Notes under the pieces: model-generated
Told to the model about the DNA's origin: nothing
The model's database searches: none
Seen by the model: only the letters and a program-made list of their open reading frames with translations
NCBI RefSeq assembly: GCF_000003605.2
Contig: NW_003140815.1
Location: forward strand, 1,123,556-1,187,555
Source: Saccoglossus kowalevskii
Lineage: Eukaryota; Hemichordata; Enteropneusta; Harrimaniidae
Length of the DNA: 64,000 nt
Reading direction: 5' to 3'
Part shown: positions 13,698 through 24,600 of the stretch, in pieces
Layout of the letters: every line of letters starts with the position of its first letter
Numbering within the stretch: the first letter of the stretch is position 1
Made by a program: the position numbers and the translations under genes

Positions 13698-14223
13698 ATT
13701 ATAAAAATAAATATTATAGTAGGTAATGTTAGTCAGTACGAAAAAAATATGTAAAATTAACATTCTGCTATTATTTTTATCTATATAAAAACATTGTCTA
13801 TATACAGAGATTTAAAACAAATTATAACACAATTCAATAGTACTCTCATTTAAATTAAAAAAAGTTAAATAACACGTTTTCCTGTGTTTCTTAAAAAGGG
13901 AGAATTTTCTCGAGTCATATAATTATTTTTGCAGTGTCCAACTTCGAAGAATACTGACTTGTGTCGACTGTTGCGTTGTTGGTTTAACACATTCATCGAC
14001 CCACTATATATTACTCCTAACAACATAAAGCTAACATCGACCGGTGTGCAACCATAGCTCAGAAACAGCAGAATAGTTCATATATTCCAACACGTGAAAT
14101 TCCATTAGTCCTTACTGCAAACAAAATAAAAAAAATTAAAATGCACTTACTTTCTGATAGAAAAACAAACCCTAAAATAGCAAGGTAAAGTATTGTCCTG
14201 GATACAGAGAGGTGAGAATCCAT
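5083..14223 (-). CDS. Neurotrophin-family secreted growth factor precursor, six coding exons
   Basis: Joining exons 14223-14151, 9877-9743, 8926-8874, 6577-6416, 6071-5912 and 5228-5083 gives 729 bases, 242 residues and a stop. All introns are GT-AG and all phases agree. Residues 1-25 are a signal peptide with hydrophobic core TILYLAILGFVFL; 26-140 are an acidic, Ser-rich prodomain with a furin-type RVKR at 43-46; KR at 139-140 marks the pro/mature border; 141-242 are the cystine-knot domain. Its cysteines are at 150, 183, 190, 202, 236 and 238. The C3-C4 interval of 12 and the final C-x-C match NGF, as do the CRG after C3 and the W-x-I-x-I-D-x-A-C-x-C ending. The length equals NGF/BDNF precursors (about 240-260). 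By family it should act as a secreted dimer on Trk/p75-type receptors. Spaetzle-like ligands share the fold but end differently. The family call is strong; exons 1-3 rest on splice logic. Confidence 0.88.
5295..5317. repeat. Short (ATT)n microsatellite
   Basis: About seven ATT units in the last neurotrophin intron. Confidence 0.9.
5912..6071 (-). CDS. Neurotrophin exon 5: cystine knot, cysteines 1-3
   Basis: The acceptor is ATAATTGTTTAG and the donor CAA|GTAAGT. The exon enters in phase 0, codes 53 residues and leaves in phase 1. It carries the first knot cysteine (TCQE), the strand motif WVYTTRC corresponding to the FETKC strand of NGF, and PCRGL corresponding to GCRGI. The loop between cysteines 1 and 2 is about ten residues shorter than in NGF. 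Confidence 0.93.
6416..6577 (-). CDS. Neurotrophin exon 4: C-terminal prodomain ending at the processing site
   Basis: The exon is 162 bases, phase 0 on both sides, with acceptor TATTCCATTATAG and donor GTGAGT. It codes 54 residues rich in aromatic and acidic residues and ends PTKRG. The KR is the only dibasic site close to the first knot cysteine, so the intron after it falls almost exactly at the pro/mature boundary. The site lacks an arginine at P4 and is therefore not an ideal furin site. An in-frame stop lies immediately upstream of the acceptor, which fixes the exon start. Confidence 0.85.
7690..7745 (-). mobile_element. tRNA-like SINE fragment
   Basis: On the minus strand GGGTTCGACCC at about 7705-7695 fits the internal B box of tRNA-derived promoters and follows a CACGTGTAGCAAAACGCAG stretch. 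A similar block occurs near 56175. It lies in neurotrophin intron 3; no full cloverleaf can be formed with confidence. Confidence 0.35.
8874..8926 (-). CDS. Neurotrophin exon 3: short acidic/serine prodomain segment
   Basis: A 53-base exon follows the strong acceptor TTCAATTGTTTTCAG and ends at a perfect GTAAGT donor. It enters in phase 1 and leaves in phase 0, exactly what its neighbours require; the other two frames contain stops. It encodes a low-complexity acidic linker (EPSSSTNDSTEEYIGSD) with a possible N-glycosylation site (NDS). Confidence 0.78.
9479..9484 (-). terminator. Intronic AATAAA downstream of the exon 2 read-through stop
   Basis: AATAAA on the minus strand about 250 bases past the stop reached when the weak exon 2 donor is not used. 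It could serve a short alternative transcript, or be chance in AT-rich DNA. Confidence 0.25.
9743..9877 (-). CDS. Neurotrophin exon 2: N-terminal prodomain with RVKR site
   Basis: The acceptor TTTGCTTGACAG precedes the exon. It enters in phase 1 (completing Ser 25), codes 44 residues and leaves in phase 1. It carries the furin-type motif RVKR and an N-glycosylation sequon directly after it (NNS), followed by an amphipathic stretch (SFIKDLMEIVEDF). The donor is weak (CTGG|GTATTT). If it is skipped the frame adds Gly-Ile and stops at 9737-9735, giving a 71-residue product; an AATAAA lies 250 bases further on. Confidence 0.72.
10396..10445. other. Assembly gap of 50 N
   Basis: A run of exactly 50 N inside the first neurotrophin intron. 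Its true length is unknown, and an additional exon there cannot be excluded. Confidence 0.99.
13637..13693. repeat. (AT)n microsatellite
   Basis: About 28 uninterrupted AT units in the first neurotrophin intron, roughly 0.5 kb downstream of exon 1. Confidence 0.98.
14151..14223 (-). CDS. Neurotrophin exon 1: signal peptide
   Basis: The start ATG at 14223-14221 has a good context (ACA ATG G). The exon codes 24 residues plus one base, a basic N-region followed by a 13-residue hydrophobic core, and ends at a perfect GTAAGT donor. A TATA box 62 bases upstream explains why this ATG, rather than the upstream in-frame one that overlaps the TATA box, is chosen. The Ser completed at the junction gives a plausible signal-peptidase site (SES|N). 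Confidence 0.75.
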
Positions 14224-14284
14224 TGTTGCGACTAACACACAGTTTGCATACGCTATACAGACGAGTCCAAGACTAGCACCTCTG

Positions 14285-14292
14285 TTTTTATA
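14285..14292 (-). promoter_or_regulatory. TATA box of the neurotrophin gene
   Basis: TATAAAAA on the minus strand, 62 bases before the start codon. It predicts transcription start near 14260 and a short 5' untranslated region of about 35-40 bases. Confidence 0.6.
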
Positions 14293-14312
14293 CATGTCAG
14301 CAGCACAAAAAA

Positions 14313-14348
14313 ATGACGTATTCTGGTTGCTATCGTTGTTGCTGACGT
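14313..14348 (-). promoter_or_regulatory. Two TGACGT (CRE-like) elements upstream of the TATA box
   Basis: ATGACGTA at 14313-14320 (TACGTCAT on the gene strand) and TGACGT at 14343-14348 lie 20-60 bases upstream of the TATA box. Such elements bind CREB/ATF factors in other animals. Function here is inference from position. Confidence 0.4.
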
Positions 14349-15344
14349 GGGCGGTATCTAACCCTTATTGCAAATGCCTAGAACGTAACCATACAATAGT
14401 TTGTGGATATTTGAATATTTCCACCCTTAATCATCATTTCCTTTGTTACTATGGTAAAAGGTAATTTGGTACAATGACAACCGATTAAATAATGATTGTT
14501 TTGAGTGTGCTGCGTAATATGGGGTGATTAATCAGGACGACCACAGGTGTTGAAAAATAATGACCATAATCCTGCCATTATACCTTTCTGAGTGTTTAGT
14601 TTAGCATACTTAAATCATTTCCTGCTTTTGAAACACTATCCCTTAATATGATTTTAAAAGTGTCTGTGTAAGCTATTGAGTCGAGTTTTACTGTCATAGA
14701 AACTGCATCCTGTACAAATAGGACATACTTGATAATTTAAAGTCCTTTTTACATATATACCACGTTTTTTTACTAGTACCGAGGTAGTGTAGATCGATGA
14801 ACCATATACTTTGTCCATCCTGTCAGGCAGTCCTGTCAGTGAGGCACCTATAAAATTGATATTAAATCACCTGGCTGAACATCTAATCCATGCCCATCGT
14901 GAATGAAAGCTTAAAAAGGATTATATCTTTAGAACGTGACTGCAGGCATTAGTTTAGTGGAAACACTTCTACTTTAGACCAATTACACGTATCACATCAC
15001 ATCACACGTTACATGGTATCTCCACTGCGCATAATACCAACATTCTCTTCTGTAAAATGCTTATTCTTTGGCTTTATTACTATCTTGCGTCATGCGGCAG
15101 GTACGGGCATTGAAATGCAGAATGCTTTGTAAGTGAAACATTAAACTAGTGATTGTTTTCAACAGAAACCATAGTACATGTCAGACTGCGTGAAATGGTT
15201 ATCTGCCTATCTACCTAATTGCATTGTTACCCATCATCATCTACAGACATTAACCAATGAAAGATTCTCGTCCACCAGGGGCGTTGGTGTCCCCATGGGC
15301 TCGCATCTGCATGATATAATAAGACATTTTCAACCCTTGGTAAT

Positions 15345-15415
15345 GGATTTGAACTCGGGATCTAGCAACCATGGGCGAGGTGCAACAATCATTGTGCTAC
15401 TGTTGGTCGACCACG
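15345..15415 (-). mobile_element. tRNA-derived SINE fragment
   Basis: Read on the minus strand, TGGTCGACCAACAGTAGCAC resembles a tRNA A box, and GAGTTCAAATCC at 15356-15345 fits a B box about 50 bases later, separated by an anticodon-arm-like ATTGTTGCACC. It overlaps a meaningless open frame on the other strand. It is a pseudogene-like SINE head, not a functional tRNA. Confidence 0.45.
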
Positions 15416-16867
15416 TTAGGCTCTCTGACGTGCTATTCTCGTGTTATAATGCTATAGAATTGCGGTGTAACTGTACTCTAATCGATGATTGAAGTTTACT
15501 ACCTAGACCAGAAGTTTGGATGATGTATGTTTGAAGCAGAGACACAGTAACTAATTGTACAATGACGTACTTTTGATCAGATGAGCGAATAAAAGCGGGA
15601 TATACGCAAAGTGCTATGACGATTTACACCATTTATTTAAACTGTTGTACGCGAACATTCCTCTCCCTTTATAGGCCCCTGGGGATGAAGGTGTAAATCA
15701 CTTCCTGGATGTAGCCATCTTAGCATCTAAAACATGCATGCACTATAAACATAGTACATAGGATAGTGATTTTACATGACATAGACTATAAAATACAGGT
15801 CTCACATTACAATTAAACTCCTCATAGATGACAATGTAAACAATAGAAAAGCAGGTATGTTTTACACACAGAATCAATGAGTCGCGCACTCTAATATAAA
15901 AAACAAAATGAATAGACAGAATTTATCTAATTTTTAAAAATTGAATAATAACACAACAGTTCTACGCATCAAACATTAAACAAGTTTTTTTTGCGCTAAC
16001 TAACTAAGGAATCAAAGACTAAGAGATTAGTCATCTCTTACAAAAAAAGTTGTGTAATGTAAATAATTAACAGTAATACTTCATTCAAGTACAAAAGGCC
16101 ACCGTCTCAAATGTATTTATCATATAAACACTATAACTGGTGTTGAGGACGCAAAAAACACGAAAGACATAAGATGACTAAAAGTACTTTATTTTAGTGT
16201 GCATTGTGTTAATCTATTTAATCACGGTGACCAATTGAAGTGCAATATCTACACTCTGATTCAACAAATATATGAATATATAGAAATAGAGTGTGACTCA
16301 AACTGCAGCGTGAAATCTTTAGTATAGCATGGAATACACAAATAAGTTGTATGCGTACTCCAACTGCGCTCCAATGCATTCAATACTTTGCCTTATCTCA
16401 ATACATGAACACAATGCATCTAAAGTTCGCAAGTCATTTATGAAATTCTCAATATCACCTTTTAACATTTGAACGTAGAAAACATTAAGATGTTAATTCG
16501 AGATACACACGAGCTGCACTCGCATCAATCAATACATTGGTTGTTCACGTGTAGGTAAAACGATAGCAGAATGACGTACTACTAGACATGTAAACATTCC
16601 CCACGAGTAACAATGATAAGTTTTATAATGTCCGCATTCGCAATATCCTTCCTTGAATACGATGACGTCATAGATTAAAGTAACATGCATAGTGTACAAT
16701 ACAGAATGTGTGTTTTGTTATAAGACGGGTTTCCCACTTTCCTCTGTCTAGTGTTTCGATTGCGTGTGTGTATCACACAAACGTAACATTTGTTTTGAAT
16801 TCTGTTTAATCATGTCATTTGTCTAGATGTGGAACTGCATTAATGCATATTAGTATTAAAACTCTAC

Positions 16868-16955
16868 ATTTACCGCACCAAGTCATGTTCGATATGGTCC
16901 CCGCGCGACGCGTGTAATACACTCAAAAATCGAACGTGCGGGGCGCTGCGTCACA
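16868..16955. mobile_element. GC-rich relic, possibly a shortened relative of the TTAA MITE
   Basis: An island of high GC in AT-rich DNA shares TGTTCGATATGG, a CGTGTAATACA-type centre and a GCTGCGTCAC-type end with the reverse complement of the MITE at 48336-48469, and its ends are weakly inverted (GGTCC and GGACC). The likeness is patchy, so this could be an internally deleted member or a separate element. Confidence 0.3.
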
Positions 16956-19379
16956 GCGGTCCAATCATTCACCTTTTAAAAAATATGCCGACCATAGCGC
17001 AAAGTGACGTCATTAAATCCGTGTATACCATCCCGATTATCTAGGTACTGTGCAATGAGAAATCTGTACTATGCGAAACGAAAATAAGTAACTGTTTCAA
17101 CAACTCTGCAGCATTTTTAGTTTATTTGTATACAAGATTACAAACAATTGAAAGAGAATATGATATATCAAATTAACCATGAAAAAAATCAATTATTTAT
17201 TATTACATACATCTAAAGAGGTAGGATAACATTCGATATTTTGTAACGTGTTTAAACAATACTGTTGATTCATATTGTATCTTGGTAGTGATAATAGAGT
17301 GTAGTATTTCCTAAAAAAACGATGGTTTGTCATGAAACAATAGTATTTATTCGACAAATTATTATAAAACCTATTTTTTTCCTTTAAATAGAAACAATTA
17401 CGTTTTCATTATTACGCCAACAAACACTTCTATATGTCTGTCAAAATAAACTAAATCAAACTATATTCTCATTGCCTCTTTAACAGTTTCCCGATAATAC
17501 CAGTGACACTGTCGTGGATAGTTTTTTTTACCAAATACATATGTAATCTAAACAATTAATTAAAATACGCAACATTGAATGTATGTATGGTACTGTACCA
17601 CGTGACATCGCCTCGTAAGTGAAATTACATAAATAATTCGAGTACCATACCTTCTTAAACGCATAGTTAATAATCGGAAGACAGTTAGTTTCATTTTATA
17701 ATGCCACTGCAGTCATACTGAATTACAATTGTCAAAAGACATTCATCATAGATTTGAATTTAATCCCATAAAATGGTAAAAATGGCTTACGGCGGTTTTG
17801 ACAACTGAAACTGTTAATGCTCTCCTCAAACGTATTTATCACTATATGACACATTACAACAGATTTCCGTCCCGGCGACATTTTCTTATTTGTACTAAAA
17901 GCACCCCAAGGGGCGCCACGATCTCGAATAACCACCTAAGTTGGCCAATTAAACAATTTCTTAGTAGTGTCTGGATTTGAAAACAAAATGGGTGTATAAA
18001 AAGATGTTCATGTCACCCTTTGGCAATTTAACCACGCCAGACGTTGCTATTTTCTAGTATGTTAGAATATGAACTTTTTTTCACAATTAACAGTCAAGGA
18101 TGAAAGTCATTAAATGTACTGGCTCAGATATTTTGAGAATTAATTCCTTCCACGATACTTTCATGCGAATTTATGTATTTATTTGCGTCCTTGAACATAA
18201 ATGCGAAAATAACATAGCAGAATACAATAGTTTAAAACAATGATGAAGACAAATTTGATATAACAATAATATATTCAAACTTATCAGCCCCATGAGATAG
18301 ATTGGTACATCCCTCAAATCAGTATGCGCGTTTCTTGTACGGGCCCAATCAATCATGTGTATATGATTTGCAAACCTGGTGAGGGATACACAACGTAAGT
18401 TGACACGCAATCGTACCTTTTCCCGTGGATGCCAATTAATACACCCATCCACCCACTCACTGACAACGCGGCATCAGCTGCAGTGAACGTGCAACAATAG
18501 GACGAATATACAGAGTTTGCAGCAGTATCAAACAAGTATTAGCAATAAATTAATAAATATTCTATATTTGTCACATCGGTTGAATCATCTGATACATTCA
18601 GATGTAAAGGTTATCTTCAGGTTAAATTTCGCTTTAAAGATTCAGCATTAGAAAAAAAAGAAGATTAGAAGATCGTACAAAAACAAGGTAATGGTAGTTT
18701 AGCATAGCTACTGAATCACACTATTAGTTGACATTGTTCAACATCTTTCAACCAAAACAATGCTGTTAAATTTGGTGAAATTAAACATGCGTTTTTAGTT
18801 ATAAATATATAGTAAAACAGTAGCCGATTTTTCAAGAGGTAAATTTATCTTTAACGTAACATGACTATGAAAAATGTGAACGCATTGAGATAACATGAGA
18901 TATAAAATAAATTTAATTCCTAATAAAAGAAAACGCATTCATATATTGAATTTGGCTTATATACTCGACCAGCACAAACATGCACACAAATCAAATGATT
19001 GATAATAGAATACACTAAAATGCGTAATGTCAACGCAGTGAGAACATGTTATGTGCTCCCCGAAGCCTACATTTAAGTAGTGGCGCATTAAGTATCTGTA
19101 GTAGCCGTATATTGTTTAGAGTATGCATATATTTCACAGGTACGTATACATATATTAAATATCTATCTTTCAAATATATCAGATTTGATTTACACACACA
19201 GCTTGTACGAAATAGACATGTACAATACAAGGAATATTACAAACAAGCATACTATTGCATATTTTTTTTAAAATATGTGGATAATCATAATGATTCAAGA
19301 TGACACATATACTAAATGCCCGTTATGACGTCACTATTTAATTCTCGGTTGTATCCACCATTTATAAAATATCCCAAAT

Positions 19380-19400
19380 ATATATATATATATATATATA
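19380..19400. repeat. Short (TA)n microsatellite
   Basis: About ten TA units. Confidence 0.9.
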
Positions 19401-21289
19401 AACTTCATACACATCGTAAAGCTGTCCCACTAGAATTTCTTTCTATAGTTTGTGTTTCATACATAATTGTTACTTTCTCAAAAACTTGCCGCTGAACGTT
19501 ATCTACATTATGGCGTATGTATACAGTCTTAAGGTATTCAATTTCTATTATATTATGTTCTCCTTAGACATGACTACAAAGACAGTGTTGGTGGCAGGTG
19601 CACATGGGACACAAAGAACGAAATGAATTACTTCTGAATCATTTCTGCATTGTCTTTGACAACACCCCCGTCATGTTCATAATTTTGAAATGAAATCTTT
19701 GCTTTACAATATGTCCCTAATGTTGGTTCTACTATCGGGCATCTATCTATTATTCATTACTTATCCATCTGTTTCAGCAACGTTTGCGACGTTGCTAATC
19801 CTTTGTTGCATATGCTATTGCTTCATTACTCCGTCATATTTTGCGTGATGACGTGTCATACCTCGACCAATTAAAGCCATTGCAAGATTAAAGAATATTA
19901 ATCACTAGTAATGTTGTACTAATGTATACACTATGTGATAAATATTCAATAATCCAGATGCAGGGTTGTTAAATTGGAACGACGTCATATTTATGATGTA
20001 ACGCTCTGACGAATTATTATTGTGCTTATCAAATCATTTTTTCAAACTGAATTGGATCTATGTTAAGATTTATGTTAAGTGAGCATTCACGTATACCGCC
20101 GAGTTGACAATCACTGTGAAGTTGTTCCAAAGCGGACACATCGCATGTATTATTTATGTCCAGAGTTCATTTTTCCGACTTAGCGAACATGGGATATTTT
20201 TCAATAATTTAATAAAAAATCATTTACTTGTATTGTGCTATATATAGTAATGATCAAGACACTAGACATAAATTAAAACTGTAACGCTACATTGTGTGTA
20301 CAATTTTTCATTCCAACAATTTTTTGGAGGCCATTCATTTACTGAAATGCTATTTTTTTAACTTGATGCTACAATACTTGCTGTAACAGATGATTGTTTA
20401 AACTATTTATACATATAACAATTAAATAGTATTACCAACAACATTTCTGAAATTTAAAAGTGCCCCTATTTAATTTATTGGTGTATTGGAGCAATATTAT
20501 TAATCCCGAGGACCAGGCCTAACAATAATGATCAATGGGATATTTGCTACATATAAAACTAAGACTTGGTATTTTTATACCAGTGTTCACTTCATGAAAT
20601 TAAAGTATATTCTCGGCTAATTTAAATAACAATGCAATGTGCTAATTATCGTTATTGTGTTAATTGTTTTGCTAAATAAACTTAATAAGCCCTGACCTAA
20701 CCGACTTTACAAATGACCAATCAGAATATAAATTTGTTCTTGCCTTGACTGATTGCTATGAACTACATGTTCATATATTAACATGAATTACTTCATGTTC
20801 GTGGCTGACAAAAGTGGTTGACATTTTAGTGTTGTTTAATATTAACAACTGTCAATGTAAATGCTTTAATCAATATAACTAGTTAAATGATTACAAGATT
20901 GTATTCATGGTTTTATATAATTTATGTTTAATGTTAATTTTATATAGATATTTATGGCCATTGGAATTCCACAGTTAATAATTGTTTCAGCTATTGCAGT
21001 GCACCAAGGAAAATGGGACGGCATTGCGAATGCATAACTGAACTGCAATAGCAAGCTACTATAGATCTGGTAATAATAACTGGATATCTTGAATGCCATG
21101 TTGTTAAAAAGCTTTAAAAAAAGCAACCAGTTTTATGTTTAGTGTTTTGGAGTGTAGCAGTTTATAATAAGATGTAATATGCTGATATTTTTGTACCATC
21201 ATTTGAATATCAAATATTAAAATCTCCCAGTAACTATGTATTACATGCTACTATTTTAGTACCTTTCCTATATCGAATATCACAATCTC

Positions 21290-21690
21290 CCTCGAACTAA
21301 ATAATCTATGCTACTATCTTGGAACCAAGAGCGACATGTATCTAATGGAATGGAAAGATCGCTTCACCAATTAATTAATTGAAATTTTCAAAACGGTTTC
21401 AATGCACTGTACTACATATATTCTATAGCTCTCATGACGAATAAGATATATAATATGGTACTATAACCAAACTCAACATGTTTCTAATGGAATTAAAAGA
21501 TACCTCCCATGTCAAATAAAGTAAATACAGTGAAGTTAAAGGCGTTTTTTTAAATAGCAGTATGTAAGAGGATTCAACGGCAAATTAAATAATTGAAATG
21601 CTCAAAAAGGTTTCAATACATTGCACTTCATATATTATAGCTCTCATGTCAAACAAATGGAACACTCTGTAATGGAACGAACGCGCTCTA
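21290..21690 (+). repeat. Degenerate direct repeat, two to three units
   Basis: The pattern 'CATGTxTCTAATGGAAT', an A-rich spacer, 'AATTGAAATxxTCAAAA', 'GGTTTCAATxCAxTGxAC' and 'ATAGCTCTCATG' occurs at 21335-21450 and again at 21476-21655, with a trailing TAATGGAA piece after it. Units are 140-180 bases and clearly diverged. No coding potential is seen. Confidence 0.65.
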
Positions 21691-21699
21691 ATGGAAAGG

Positions 21700-24600
21700 T
21701 TCGAGCACTAGGTCTCTTTGACGAACAGTGCAGTTCACACCATCCGAAAAAAACTCTACGACGAATCTACGAATCTACGACGCGGCAGAATAACTCATTA
21801 AGTCTGTCGTGTCCGTTGCATACCTGAAACAGACCACACTCTACGACACCACAGTCGCTCTAGCTTATGACGATATCCCTGCTACTACAGAATCATTTTT
21901 TATTAAAACACAGTGGTTTATGTCACGTCACAATGGCTCTGTGCCAAACGCCTCAACAAATTTCATGTGAAAGTCAGTGTTAAACGCATACGAAGACACT
22001 GTTATGATATATGATGGTTGTTATGACCGACCAAGGATTTTAACAGCATTACTGATATCGCCTTACAACTATTAACAGATGTATCGAATTATACGATGGT
22101 TTATTATGAAATAGTTTTCCAATCCGTATTAGTAGAAGAGTTATTATCACACGTACACACGCCTATGACGAAATAATCACACGACGATTATGAAATAATC
22201 GGACAATTTTTTGCATAAAGTAAATGAATTATTACTAGCCGTATTTTAGCACGGAATTATGTAATAAGAAAAATCGCTAAATATGGATAACCACTAAGTA
22301 TGTTTCCTGTCAGACGAGTTAGCCCGATATGATTCAATTTAGTCATTTGTGTTTGTCATTTGAATATATATATATTCACATGTGTTTGCATACTAGTATA
22401 TGCTCAAATCAGGAAAAAATATATATGTCGTCGTACTTATTCGGAGGGTTTTATTTATTTTGTATTTTATTATAAAATGTTTAAGCTTTCTATTTATGAC
22501 AAAATATATATGGGAGTGGCTTTGGGACTTCAAACCTGACTTTACAATGTGTCTCGTGTTTTTTCCACAAAATATAGAAGTGGTGGTCTTAGGTAGAATT
22601 CTAAGAAGCAAATTCACTGTGCTAAACATCAGCACCTCAACTGACGTAAATATGCAATTTTCTAATATTAAAATCCATCTCAAAGATATACCGATACTGC
22701 GAGTAAGATTGAAATAAGAAAGGTCACCAACTGTTATGACATCATCCGTACGGCAGGGTTCCATCTGTTGATATATTTATACTAGTATTCATTTATAGCT
22801 CCAACCTGCAGATACGATCTTAGATTGTACAATACACGAGAATCCCGATATAGTAAATGTAAACAGAATGTAGAAAGGAATCATCTATATCATTATGGAA
22901 TCGGTATAGCCTTTGGCATACATAGTTGACATACATAGTTGTCATGCATATATACTAATCAGTGTTATTAAGGTCATCACAATTTACAGACTTTTGAAGT
23001 CATTTCAATCAGAATATTTGTGTATGCATCGTTGATTTCATGGCAATGAATCGGAAATTTGCTTTAAAACATACCTTGTAAAAATCAATACCCACTTTCA
23101 TAATTCAACTTTTATAATATCATCTTATAAATGCATTCCATTCATTTACCGTTACCATGTGTGGCTGCACTTATACTGTTTCTAAATATAACCCAGTAGG
23201 TAATTTGCTAAAGACGATTTTAATTTTGACATGATATTTGTTTGAAAAGTGTTAACATATCCAACAAAATTTGCATATGGAAAATACAACTATAAACAAC
23301 GTAAATCTCATTACGTAAATATAAATCAGAGAAGTAATGACTATTTCGAAAAACAGTTTCTGCTCCATATGTGGCACTCGCCACATTATGTGTTTCTGTA
23401 TAAAACCCTATGGCTCAAAACAGACAGTGCAGACATCCACGATCATCTGTATAGCAGTGTAATCATGTTTACCCACAATTAATTCTGCAACAAAGCGTGT
23501 GAATGTTAATGCTAATTGCTCTACGAGGCCCTTTCAAAATCCGTGAGGTAATTAGCAGTGTATATCAGCACGAAGTTTTGCGCCATCAACCTGCCAAAGC
23601 GGGTTACACGCATGTCTTATATCACATACCAACATGCGAAATTCAAAGTTCGAAATCGGATTGGCCTAATCACTTCTAAAAAAAGTCAAAATAATTTATT
23701 GTACCTGGATTGTTCTCATCTTAAGGCAAACACATCACTTATCCAACTTACGGGAACTATTATTGAGATTAAAATTCAGGAATTATTAATGATCTCATTT
23801 ATCGAGACCATACAATTTCCGGCTCATTCGTTAGGCCAGGCATTTTGAAGAACTTATTTCGACTGGTATTCATTTTACAAAGATGATCACAGGGGACCAT
23901 AATGAAACAGATACAGATCACCAACCAAGACAGATAATGGTCGTAAAATGCGTATCTTTAGATAATAGTTTTTCTAAGAAGTGGCTTACCCATGATCATT
24001 TGTCAGATGTTTTAGCAAGAATATATAAATAGTATCGTTATCGTTGAAAATATCGCTGATAAAACACATTTTGTAGTTTGCGCTAACACTCTGGAGAGAT
24101 GGATTCCGGTACGAAATATTTTCAAATTCTTTAGGGAAAAAACAACGCAACCACAATAATGGCCAAGTTCATTCAAAATATACAAATAAATGAATTTCAA
24201 GATGACAATGAGTGACCAGGAATTCATATAACCTTATTTTGTAAAAATCAATTAATTCACATATTTGTCAAGGTTAATCGTAGGACGAGTGTGGTTCTAC
24301 AAGTTTTGAAATTATCCTCCGAAATATGTAATTATTCTCAATACAGGTTCACCACCGTATAATCGGAGAAACAAGTTTTCTTGGATTATAATTTTGTAAA
24401 TTATTCTTGCATTAAGCAACCGAAAATATATAAAGCTGCAAGCAGTATTACTGGTTAGAGGCAAGTCATTAATGGTATAGATGGTTTGTAAATGTAACCT
24501 ATATGCAGATACATTATAACTAATATAATACTGTTATTAATCATATGATAATATCTGAGAAATGCACGTATACAGCAAATATCAATCAAGTATCAAAGGC

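Larger units (their letters stand above)
14350..21180. other. Intergenic stretch, no gene seen
   Basis: AT-rich DNA upstream of the neurotrophin promoter. Apart from a SINE-like fragment near 15.4 kb, a GC-rich MITE relative near 16.9 kb and a short TA repeat near 19.4 kb, no supported feature is visible. Four TGACGTCA palindromes lie at or near its core (16663, 17005, 19326 and a CGACGTCA variant at 19980). Confidence 0.5.

Noticed and set aside
15178-15492. 104-codon plus-strand frame with WLSAYLPN and GVPMGS, recalling LINE reverse transcriptase
   Set aside because: Spacing between the two blocks is wrong, no other LINE motif is present, and the end overlaps a SINE-like sequence on the other strand.
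22393-22764. Overlapping frames of 123 and 105 codons on opposite strands
   Set aside because: No recognisable domain and no splice pattern; both reflect a local scarcity of stops.
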